DNA of 64,000 nucleotides, taken from the NCBI RefSeq assembly GCF_009720655.1, contig NZ_WNKS01000003.1, positions 1 to 64,000 of the forward strand, in the 5' to 3' direction. A program made the position numbers and the translations under genes. The notes under the pieces are model-generated. The model did not search any database. It saw only the letters and a program-made list of their open reading frames with translations, and was not told the DNA's origin. The stretch comes from Rhodoblastus acidophilus. GTDB lineage: Bacteria > Pseudomonadota > Alphaproteobacteria > Rhizobiales > Beijerinckiaceae. Shown here in pieces: positions 8,161-16,200 of this stretch; position 1 is the first letter of the stretch, and every line of letters begins with the position of its first letter.

Positions 8161-10407
8161 ATGCATTCGTTCTCCCGATATCTCAGCGGTTCGCCTTCGC
8201 TGCTGAACCGTCGCCCAGGCCGGGCGCTGGACAACAAGCGAATGGCGTCGCGCATTCTTCAAGGCCAGCTGGTCGAGGTGCGGCCGGCGGCGGACATCAT
8301 GGCCACGCTCGACGCGGACCTCACGCTCGACGGTCTGCCGTTCATGCCGGAAATGCTGAAATTCTGCGGGCGGAGAATGACGGTTTACCGCCGGGCGAAC
8401 CGAACCTGCGTCGAAGGCCGCGGCCTTCGGGCGATGCGCAACGCGGTTCTGCTGGCCGACAGTTATTGTGATGGCGCCGCGCATGACGGTTGCCAGAGAC
8501 AATGCCTCAATTTCTGGAAGGAAGCGTGGCTGAAGCCCGTCGCCGACCTCGAAAAGCCGCCCGCGCATCCGGACTCTTCCAACGATTTCTACCGGGTGTT
8601 GGCCGCCAATGCGGTGCGGGGAACGCAATATGTGTGTCAGTCCACGCGATTGCACGCCGCCACCCAGCACTTGTCCAAATTCAACGTCTTCAAATATTTG
8701 CAGGAAATGGCGGATGGCGAACTGTCGCCGGGCAAATTCCTGCGGATCGTCGGGCGCGTGCTCGCCAACCGCCTGCGGGCTCTGGACGGATTGGCGCCGA
8801 TCGACGCCGTTCGCGGCCCGGCCGGCCCGCATCCGAAGGGAGACCTCGACCTGCAAGCCGGTGAATGCGTCGAAGTGCGCGCGATCGAGGAGATCAGCCG
8901 CACGGTCGGCCCGGCCGGCCGCAACCGAGGCCTGCTGTTCGAACCGGATATGACGGCCTATGTCGGCCAGCGCTTCGAGGTCGAGCACCGGGTGCAAAAG
9001 ATCATATCCGAAGAAACGGGCAAGATGGTTCATCTGACCCATACCGTGGCTTTGAAGAATGTCCGCTGCGCGGGCGTATGCGCGAAAAACTGTCCACGCG
9101 CGCAGGCGCATTTCTGGCGGGAGGCGTGGCTCAAGCGCGCCGCTCCGGCGGACCGACCCGAAGCGGCAGGGGCGGGAGGCATGAGCCGGCCCGCCAGACT
9201 CGTCGGGGCTGGCCCGGATGCGAAGCAGCCCTTGCGCGTCCTGCACGTGATGCGCGCGCCCGTCGGCGGATTGTTCCGGCACGTTCTCGATCTCAGCCGC
9301 GCGCAGATCGCGGACGGCCATTCCGTCGGGGTGATCGCGGATTCGCTGACGGGCGGCGCGCGCGCGGAGCTGGAGTTGGCGCGGCTGGCGGAGGACTTGC
9401 CGCTCGGGCTCCTGCGGATCCCGATCCACCGGAATCCGCATTGGAGCGACTTGGGGAACTTGCGAAGAGTTTCGGGTCGAATTGACGAACTCAAGCCGGA
9501 TGTTGTCCACGGTCACGGCAGCAAGGGCGGGTTCCTGGCCCGGGCGGCGGGACGGCTGGCGAAGACGGTTCATCCTGTCCTCGCCTATACGCCGCACGGC
9601 GGCGCAATCCATTTCGCCCGCATGTCGCTGGAGGGGATCGCCTACCGGGCCATAGAACGCGCTCTCGCGCCTTGCACGGACGTCTATTTGTTCGAAAGCC
9701 AGTTCGCGGCGGAGCGGCTGCGCGCTTTCGCGGGGGCCTCGCGCGCCGCCGGTCGCGTCGTCGTCAATGGTCTGCATGAGAGCGAACTGCTGCCGGTCGC
9801 GCCCGCGCCGGATGCGGCGGATTTCCTGTTCATTGGCGAGTTGCGCGCGCTCAAGGGCGTCTGCACGCTGATCGAGGCGATGCAAGTCCTCCAGCAGCGG
9901 CTCGAAAGCCCACCGCGTCTGGTCATGGTCGGCGATGGCGCGCTTGACAGGGAGCTGAGCGCCGAGATCGCGCGCCGTGGTCTGTCGCATTGCATTTCCC
10001 TGTTGGGCTGCAAGCCGGCGCGGAAGGCTTTTTCGCTGGGGCGCATCCTTGTCGTGCCCTCGCATGCGGAATCCTTGCCCTATGTCGTCCTGGAGGCGGC
10101 GGGCGCGCGCGTTCCGATCATCTCGACCAATGTTGGAGGCATTCCGGAGATTTTCGGTCCTTACGCTGGCGGGCTGATCCGACCGGGCGACGTGGGAGAC
10201 CTCGCGAACGCCATGCAAGCGGCGATGGTCGCGGGCGCCGAAGCGCTCGCAGACGACGCCGAACGGCTGGCCGCGTTTGTCGGGCGAAAATTCCTGGTCA
10301 CGAACATGTATGACCAGGTCATCTCCGGCTATCGGGCGGGCCGGATCGCTCGGGAGTCCCGGGAACAGTTCAAGCCTGAGCGCAGCGAGTCCGCGTCACC
10401 TTATTAG
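8161..10407 (+). CDS. Fusion: duplicated Cys/FWxEAWLK module plus GT4 glycosyltransferase
   Basis: A 748-residue protein with two parts. Residues ~61-124 and ~259-324 are copies of one module: a basic hydrophobic strand (MLKFCGRRMTV; DMTAYVGQRFEV), a Cys cluster (CDGAAHDGCQRQC; CAGVCAKNC) and the ending FWKEAWLK or FWREAWLK. From ~358 to the end is a GT4-type glycosyltransferase with GGLFRHVLDL, VVHGHGSKGG, FIGELRALKG and the EX7E motif in HAESLPYVVLEAA. It likely transfers a sugar from a nucleotide donor in surface polysaccharide synthesis. The start has a GGAGGAG site. An internal ATG at 9181 marks the probable former gene boundary. I know no name for the N-terminal module. Confidence 0.8.
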   Translation: MHSFSRYLSGSPSLLNRRPGRALDNKRMASRILQGQLVEVRPAADIMATLDADLTLDGLPFMPEMLKFCGRRMTVYRRANRTCVEGRGLRAMRNAVLLADSYCDGAAHDGCQRQCLNFWKEAWLKPVADLEKPPAHPDSSNDFYRVLAANAVRGTQYVCQSTRLHAATQHLSKFNVFKYLQEMADGELSPGKFLRIVGRVLANRLRALDGLAPIDAVRGPAGPHPKGDLDLQAGECVEVRAIEEISRTVGPAGRNRGLLFEPDMTAYVGQRFEVEHRVQKIISEETGKMVHLTHTVALKNVRCAGVCAKNCPRAQAHFWREAWLKRAAPADRPEAAGAGGMSRPARLVGAGPDAKQPLRVLHVMRAPVGGLFRHVLDLSRAQIADGHSVGVIADSLTGGARAELELARLAEDLPLGLLRIPIHRNPHWSDLGNLRRVSGRIDELKPDVVHGHGSKGGFLARAAGRLAKTVHPVLAYTPHGGAIHFARMSLEGIAYRAIERALAPCTDVYLFESQFAAERLRAFAGASRAAGRVVVNGLHESELLPVAPAPDAADFLFIGELRALKGVCTLIEAMQVLQQRLESPPRLVMVGDGALDRELSAEIARRGLSHCISLLGCKPARKAFSLGRILVVPSHAESLPYVVLEAAGARVPIISTNVGGIPEIFGPYAGGLIRPGDVGDLANAMQAAMVAGAEALADDAERLAAFVGRKFLVTNMYDQVISGYRAGRIARESREQFKPERSESASPY

Positions 10408-10415
10408 AATGGCCG

Positions 10416-11117
10416 CTATGCGCCTTCGACGCCGGTGGCGATGGCCTGCAAACCCTCTTCATTGCGCACCGCGAGGCGCTGGCGGCCGCATTCCACCAGC
10501 CCAAACGCCTCCCAGGCGCTGAGCGTGCGGCTCACCGTGTGCAGCGTCGAGGCGGTCATTTCCGCGATGTCCTGACGCGACAGCGGGAAATCGATTTCAA
10601 CGCCCCCTGCGGATGGGCGGCCCGCCTGGTGGGCGAGTTGCAGCACCGCGCCGGCGATGCGTTGCTCCACTTTTTGCGTGGACAGGTCGAGGATGCGCTG
10701 CTGCGAATCCTGCAAGCGCGCCCCCAACGCCCGCATGGCGTTGACCGCGAGCGCGGAATAGCGGGCGATCATGCCGGCCCACAGCGAATTGGGCCAGGAC
10801 AGGGCGAGCGAATCCACCGCCGCCGTGGCGGTTCCCGGATAGATGTCGCATTGAATGGCCATGGCGACGCCGAACATGTCGTCCGGATTGATGAAGCGCA
10901 CCACCATCTGCTGGCCCTGCGGGTTGAGCCGCGTCACCCGCAACCGCCCGTGCAGCAGCAGAAAGAATTTTTCCGCCGGCTCGCCCTGGCGGAAGGCGAC
11001 CTCGCCCTTGGGAATGCGGAAAGATTGGGCATGGGCGAGGATGTCGTCGAGCGCCGCGCCGTCGAGTCCGGCGAAAGCCGGGGCTTCCGCGATCAACGAA
11101 CGGTCGAGACGCGGCAT
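10416..11117 (-). CDS. Crp/Fnr-family regulator, NnrR/DNR-like
   Basis: A 233-residue transcription factor with an N-terminal cyclic-nucleotide-type beta barrel (about 20-115), a long dimer helix and a C-terminal winged helix with LSRQDIAEMTASTLHTVSRTL as separate motif halves LSRQDIAEM and TLHTVSRTLSAWE. It lacks the Cys set that binds an FeS cluster in FNR. The segment FINPDDMFGVAMAI followed by YPGTATA matches the NO-responding NnrR/DNR subgroup. The ATG is set by GGAGGA just upstream. It is divergent from nnrS, with a candidate operator in the 92-bp gap, so it probably controls nnrS in response to NO. Confidence 0.8.
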   Translation of the reverse strand: MPRLDRSLIAEAPAFAGLDGAALDDILAHAQSFRIPKGEVAFRQGEPAEKFFLLLHGRLRVTRLNPQGQQMVVRFINPDDMFGVAMAIQCDIYPGTATAAVDSLALSWPNSLWAGMIARYSALAVNAMRALGARLQDSQQRILDLSTQKVEQRIAGAVLQLAHQAGRPSAGGVEIDFPLSRQDIAEMTASTLHTVSRTLSAWEAFGLVECGRQRLAVRNEEGLQAIATGVEGA

Positions 11118-11136
11118 TCTTCCTCCGGGCGCGTGT

Positions 11137-11150
11137 TTGTCGGCGCGCAA
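11137..11150. promoter_or_regulatory. Candidate Fnr/NnrR-type operator
   Basis: TTGTCGGCGCGCAA has the TTG-N8-CAA form of Crp/Fnr-family half sites (ideal TTGCG-N4-CGCAA). It lies 20 bases before the regulator start and about 60 before nnrS, so it could serve both promoters. One half site is imperfect. Confidence 0.4.
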
Positions 11151-11208
11151 ACTTGGTTCGCTGGCCAGGGTTTATCAGAGGGGAAGCCCATCACCAAGGG
11201 AGCCGTTC

Positions 11209-12390
11209 ATGTCCGAACCTGCGCCGAAGCGCCGTCGTTACCAGGGGCCCGCCCTCTTCAGCATGGGGTTCCGCCTCTTCTTCCTCGCCGGCGCCTTTTG
11301 GGCGGCGGTCGCGGTCATGCTGTGGATGCCGCAATTTTTTGGCGAGTTAACCCTGACCACCGCCTTGCAGCCGCTGGACTGGCATGCCCACGAGACCATT
11401 TTTGGCTATGGCGCCGCCGTCGTCACCGGGTTTTTGCTGACCGCCGTGCCCAACTGGACCGGGCGGCTACCAATCCAGGGCCGGCCGCTCGCGTTTTTGG
11501 CCCTGCTCTGGTTTTCGGGGCGCGCCGCGCTGCTGCTGTCGGAGCAGATCGGCTGGCTGGCCGCCGCGCTGGTCGACTGCGCCTTTCTTGTGACCGTCTG
11601 CGCCGTGATCGCGCGCGAGATCGTCGCCAGCGGCAACACCAAGAATTTGAAGGTGCTGGTGTTCGTCGGGCTGCTGGCGGCGGCCAACATCGCCTTCCAC
11701 GTCGAGGCCCATGTCGCGGGAAGCGCGATCCATGGCCGTCGTTTTGGAATCGCCGCGCTGATCGCTTTGGTGATGCTGATCGGCGGGCGTGTGATCCCGA
11801 GTTTTACCCATACTTTTGTCGCGCGGCGCGGCCCGGGACGATTGCCGCAGACATTCAACCGTTTCGACGCGGTTTGTCTCGGCGTTTCGGTTCCGGCGCT
11901 CGCCGGCTGGGTGGTCGCGCCGGACAACCGGCTTGTCGGGCTGGCGATGATCGCCGCGGGCCTGCTCAATTTCGCGCGTCTGGCGCGCTGGGCGGGCGAG
12001 CGCACGGGGTCCGAGGCGCTGGTCGCCATCCTGCACGTCGCCTTTCTATTCGTGCCGGTCGGGTTTGTGCTGAACGGATTGTCCGCGTGGACGAGCGCGA
12101 TTCCGCTGAGCGCGGGGCTGCACGCCTGGGGCGTCGGCGCCATCGGCGGCATGACGCTCGCGATCATGACCCGCGCCAGCCTCGGCCATACCGGGCGCGC
12201 CCTGCGCGCGGGACGCGCGACCCAGGCGATTTATGCGGCTGTTTTGCTGGCGGTTCTGGCGCGGATCGCGGCGGCGCTGGCGCCGGAGCACGCCTTCGTC
12301 CTGCTGCATGTCGCGGCTTTTGCCTGGCTCGCGGCCTTCGGCGGCTTTGTCGCCGCCTATGCGGGCGCGCTGCTGCGCCCGCGCCTGTAA
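11209..12390 (+). CDS. nnrS: NnrS family membrane protein
   Basis: A 393-residue polytopic membrane protein of the NnrS family, with about twelve hydrophobic segments and the usual length. Family signatures include FSMGFRLFFLAG near the N-terminus, DWHAHETIFGYGAAVVTGF with conserved His, NVAFH-like NIAFHVEAH, and GAIGGMTLAIMTRASLGHTGR. NnrS is a heme- and copper-binding protein made under nitric oxide stress. It protects cellular metal centres by a mechanism not fully settled. It is transcribed away from the Crp/Fnr gene and ends in front of a converging small gene. Confidence 0.92.
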   Translation: MSEPAPKRRRYQGPALFSMGFRLFFLAGAFWAAVAVMLWMPQFFGELTLTTALQPLDWHAHETIFGYGAAVVTGFLLTAVPNWTGRLPIQGRPLAFLALLWFSGRAALLLSEQIGWLAAALVDCAFLVTVCAVIAREIVASGNTKNLKVLVFVGLLAAANIAFHVEAHVAGSAIHGRRFGIAALIALVMLIGGRVIPSFTHTFVARRGPGRLPQTFNRFDAVCLGVSVPALAGWVVAPDNRLVGLAMIAAGLLNFARLARWAGERTGSEALVAILHVAFLFVPVGFVLNGLSAWTSAIPLSAGLHAWGVGAIGGMTLAIMTRASLGHTGRALRAGRATQAIYAAVLLAVLARIAAALAPEHAFVLLHVAAFAWLAAFGGFVAAYAGALLRPRL

Positions 12391-12397
12391 AAATTTG

Positions 12398-12427
12398 GCC
12401 CGGAAATCCGCTTTCGGATGTCCGGGC
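12398..12427 (-). terminator. Rho-independent terminator (minus strand)
   Basis: A 13-bp stem with one mismatch, GCCCGGAAATCCG paired with CGGATGTCCGGGC around a CTTT loop. On the minus strand it is followed by AAATTTTT, so it should end transcription of the small gene at 12473-12718. It may also stop nnrS readthrough. Confidence 0.7.
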
Positions 12428-12472
12428 GCGTTGGCGCGGATCGCGATTCGGTCTTGCGAAGAGCTTAAGGAC

Positions 12473-12718
12473 TCAGTGGTTGTCCCAGTCGCGCAGCATG
12501 CAATATTTCGCATAATCGAGGGAGCCCACCAGATCCCGATGGCCGCCTGACCAGGCCAGCACGGTGGTCCCGTCCGCCTCGACGCCCACCAGCGCCGCCT
12601 GGCGCAAGCGTCCGGCCTTGGCGTTTTCGAGCCACCGGGTCAGCGTGTCGATGACGTCCTCGACGGGTTCCGGACCAGGAAAGCTTTCGCCGTTCAGCCT
12701 GACGACATTGGTGGACAT
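12473..12718 (-). CDS. Small conserved-looking hypothetical protein
   Basis: An 81-residue soluble protein with the pattern of small conserved rhizobial proteins. It has a helix VIDTLTRWLENAKAGRLRQ, then a beta segment ALVGVEADGTTVLAWSGG, and ends YAKYCMLRDWDNH. The ribosome site AGGAGCG and the terminator just after it support expression. No function is recognised. Confidence 0.65.
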   Translation of the reverse strand: MSTNVVRLNGESFPGPEPVEDVIDTLTRWLENAKAGRLRQAALVGVEADGTTVLAWSGGHRDLVGSLDYAKYCMLRDWDNH

Positions 12719-13290
12719 GCGGCGCTCCTGAGTGCGTGTAACAATATCGTGAACGCTCGAAGCTTACACCATGTCGTCGCCAAGAGAAACGTCCAATTTG
12801 CGGATTTTGCGTACTGATACGGAGAACGACGCATAAACAATGAGTAATATGGCCGAGATCAAGCGCAAGGAAGGCGCTTGTATGTTTGCTCAGTCAAATC
12901 CATGCTTTAGCTTCACCTTGCCGGAAGGGCTGGCCTATGGCCTCGCTTGTGCTCGAAGCCTTTCGATACGTAATCCTAGTGAGATCTGGCAAACCGGCTT
13001 GAGCTTGACTTGAATCTGCGGCGTCGGGCAAGCCGACCGCCTGTCGGCTGCGTCGCGCCGGGCGCACAACCGGTCGTGCTAAAGTTAACCGCAAAGTTGA
13101 TCTTCGTCATGGCGCCCGGGCGCCAATTCGGCGAGCTTGACTCAAAGCTTGGCTCTTCACTACCGGTACGTCCCAACTGTCCGGGCTGCGCCCCCTTACG
13201 TAGTGCGCCCTTATGTCGCAGATGAATTCGGTCAAACTGTGAATAGTAAAAAATCAACCGCGCGTGGCGTGTGCGCGTCGAGGACTTGAG
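12719..13290. other. Intergenic region upstream of the nifJ-rnf operon
   Basis: About 570 bases with no supported gene. It contains a perfect 16-bp palindrome, TGGCGCCCGGGCGCCA, at 13110-13125, about 165 bases before nifJ. A TTGAT-N4-GTCAT sequence beside it is a poor match to an FNR box. I searched by eye for a NifA site (TGT-N10-ACA) and a sigma-54 promoter and found no convincing match. The region must hold the operon promoter. Confidence 0.5.
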
Positions 13291-16200
13291 ATGATGCTGA
13301 AGAAGATAATGGACTCTCTCACCGGCGCCGGCCCCGCTCCCGAGGTGAAGGCGGTGAAATACCCGGGCCTCCGCGACGCGGTCGATGGAAACACGGCGAT
13401 CATCCATGTCGAGCGCGAGGCCTCCGACGCCGCCGGCGCCTATCCGATCACGCCCTCCACGCAAATGGGCGAGTATTGGGCCGAGGAGGCCGCGAGCGGC
13501 CACCTCAATGTCAGCGACCGTCCGCTGATCTTCGTCGAGCCGGAAAGCGAGCACGCCGCCGCCGCGGTGACCGCCGGCATGGCCATGACCGGCCTGCGCG
13601 CCACCAATTTCTCGTCGGGGCAGGGCATCGCCTTCATGCACGAGAGCCTCTACGCCACCGTCGGCAAGCGCCTGCCCTATGTGCTGAACATGGGCTGCCG
13701 CGCCATCACCAAGGCGAGCCTCAACGTCCACGCCGGCCATGACGATTATCATTGCATCGACGACACCGGCTTCATCCAGGTGATGGCCAAGAGCGCCACC
13801 GAGGCCGCCGACCTCAACCTGATCTCGCGAAGACTCGCGGAACTGTCGCTGACCCCGGCTATCGTCGGCCAGGACGGTTTTTTGACCACCCATCTGATCG
13901 AATCGGTGACGCTGCCCGAGCGCGAGCTGGTCGCTGAATATCTGGGCAAGCCCGACGACCTCATCGACACGCCCACCCAGGCGCAGGCCATGCTCTACGG
14001 GCCGAAGCGCCGCCGCGTGCCGGCCATCTGGGACGTGGACGTGCCCATGGCCTCGGGCTCGGTGCAGAATCAGGACGCCTACATGCAGGCGGTGGCCGCG
14101 CAGCGTCCCTATTTCTTCGACGAGGTGCAGCCGCTCGCCGACCGCTGCATGGCCGAGTACGCGGAGCTGACCGGCCGCAAATATGGGCGGTTGAGCGGCT
14201 ACAAGACCGACGACGCGGACTACGTGATCTTCGGCATGGGCAGCATGGTGGTGCAGGCCGAGGCCGTCGCCGATTATCTGCGCGAAACCCGCAAGCTGAA
14301 AGTCGGCGTGGTGAACCTCACCATGTTCCGCCCGTTCCCCGGCGATCTCGTTTCGAAAATCCTGCGCGGCAAAAAGGGGGTCGCCGTGCTGGAGCGCACC
14401 GACCAGCCGCTGGCCGAAGACCTGCCGCTGATGCGCGAAGTGCGCGCGGCGCTGCACAAGGCCTTGGAAAACGGCTTTGACGCCAACAGCTCCATCGCGC
14501 CGTCGCACCCCGGCTATCCCGCGCTGACCGCGCATGAAATGCCGCGCCTCTATTCCGGCTGCTACGGCCTGGGCTCGCGCGACCTCCAGCCGGAGGCCCT
14601 GATCGGCGCGGTCGAAAACATGCTGCCGACCGGCTCGAAGCGCTCCTTCTATTATCTGTCGGTGGACGTCGCGCGCGAGCCCGGCCATCCCAAGGACGAG
14701 CTGCACCAGCAGACGTATCAAGCCGCCTATCCGAGCGCGGCGAAAATGGTGGTGCGCGGCAGCGAAAACCCCAACCTGATGCCCAAGGGCGCGATCACCG
14801 TCCGCATGCATTCGATCGGCGGCTGGGGCGCGATCACCACCGGCAAAAACCTCGCCATGACCCTGTTCGAACTGCTCGGATGGGAGATCAAGGCCAATCC
14901 GAAATATGGTTCGGAAAAGAAGGGGCAGCCGACCACTTATTATCTGTCGGCGGCGCCGGAGCCGATCCGGGTCAATTCCGAATATGTCTATGTGGACGTG
15001 GTTCTGTCGCCGGATCCGGCGGTGTTCGGCCATTCCAACCCGCTGTCCGGCCTGAAGAAGGGCGGCGTGTTCATCATCCAGAGCAATCTGGATGAAAACA
15101 CCTGGGCCTCGTTCCCGCGCTGGGCGCAGCAGCAGATCGTCGACAACGAATTGCGCGTCTTCTATCTCGACGCCTTCAAGATCGCCCGCGAGGAGGCCGG
15201 CAGCGCCGAATTGCAGCTGCGCATGCAGGGCAACGCCTTCCAGGGGGCCTTCTTCCACGCTTCGAACGTGCAGGAAAACGCGGGCCTCAGTGAAGAGAAG
15301 CTGTTCACGGCGATTGAAAAGCAGCTTGAAGCCAAATTCGGCTCCAAGGGCGCGCGCGTGGTGGCGAACAACCTCACCGTGGTGCGGCGCGGCTTCACCG
15401 AAATTCACGAGATCACCCACAAGCCCGTGGGCGCGACGCCGGCGCTGACGGCGAAGGGCGGCGGTCTGCCGATCATGCTGAAAAGCTGCCCGGCCGGCGA
15501 CAGCAGCCTGCCGCCGGTCGCCGACATGCACCGTTTCTGGGAGCAGACCGGCCATTTCTACGCCACCGGCAAGGGCAGCGACAATCTGCTCGATCCCTTC
15601 ATCGGCGCGTCGCTGATTCCCGCCGCGTCCGGCATTTTCCGCGACATGACCGGCATCCGCTTCGAGCATCCGGTGTGGGACGCGCAAAAGTGCTCTGCCT
15701 GCGCCAAGTGCTACACGGTCTGCCCGGACAGCGCGATTCCCGGTCTCGTCAACAGCGTCAGCGACGTGTTCGCGACCGCGCTCGCCCGCGTCGAGCGCTC
15801 GGGCACGCCCACCAAATATCTGCGTCGCTCGGCGCGCGCCGCCGAACGCAAGCTGCGCGGCCTGATTGGCCCGAATGGCAATGTCGCCGTGCGGCCGCTG
15901 ATCGACAAGGCGCTCGACCAGGTTTTGGACGAGGCTCCGATGGAGGAGCGCGCCGCGATCGAGGCCGAATTCGAATTGCTCAAGGTTGAATTGGGCTCGT
16001 TCGACTTCGCCGCGCCGACGCTCTACTGGCGCCAGCGGGAAAAGAAGGCGCCGGGCAGCGGCGGCCTGTTCTCGATCACCATCAATCCGCTGACCTGCAA
16101 GGCCTGCGGCCTGTGCGTCGACGTGTGCGCCGACGGCGCGCTGAAGATGGAGACCCAGACTGAGGATTCGGTGGATAGCCTGCGCCGCGACTGGAATTTC

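Noticed and set aside
7900-10218. A ~772-codon minus-strand frame across the GT4 fusion
   Set aside because: It runs against clear glycosyltransferase motifs, shows random composition and has no start signal.
9181-10407. Separate glycosyltransferase gene starting at the internal ATG
   Set aside because: The frame is continuous with the Cys-module part, and the GGGAGG before this ATG is only one base away, too close for a normal ribosome site. Internal initiation remains possible.
12719-13290. NifA upstream site and sigma-54 promoter for nifJ
   Set aside because: No TGT-N10-ACA was found, and the one GG-N10-GC match (near 12850) lacks the rest of the -24/-12 consensus.
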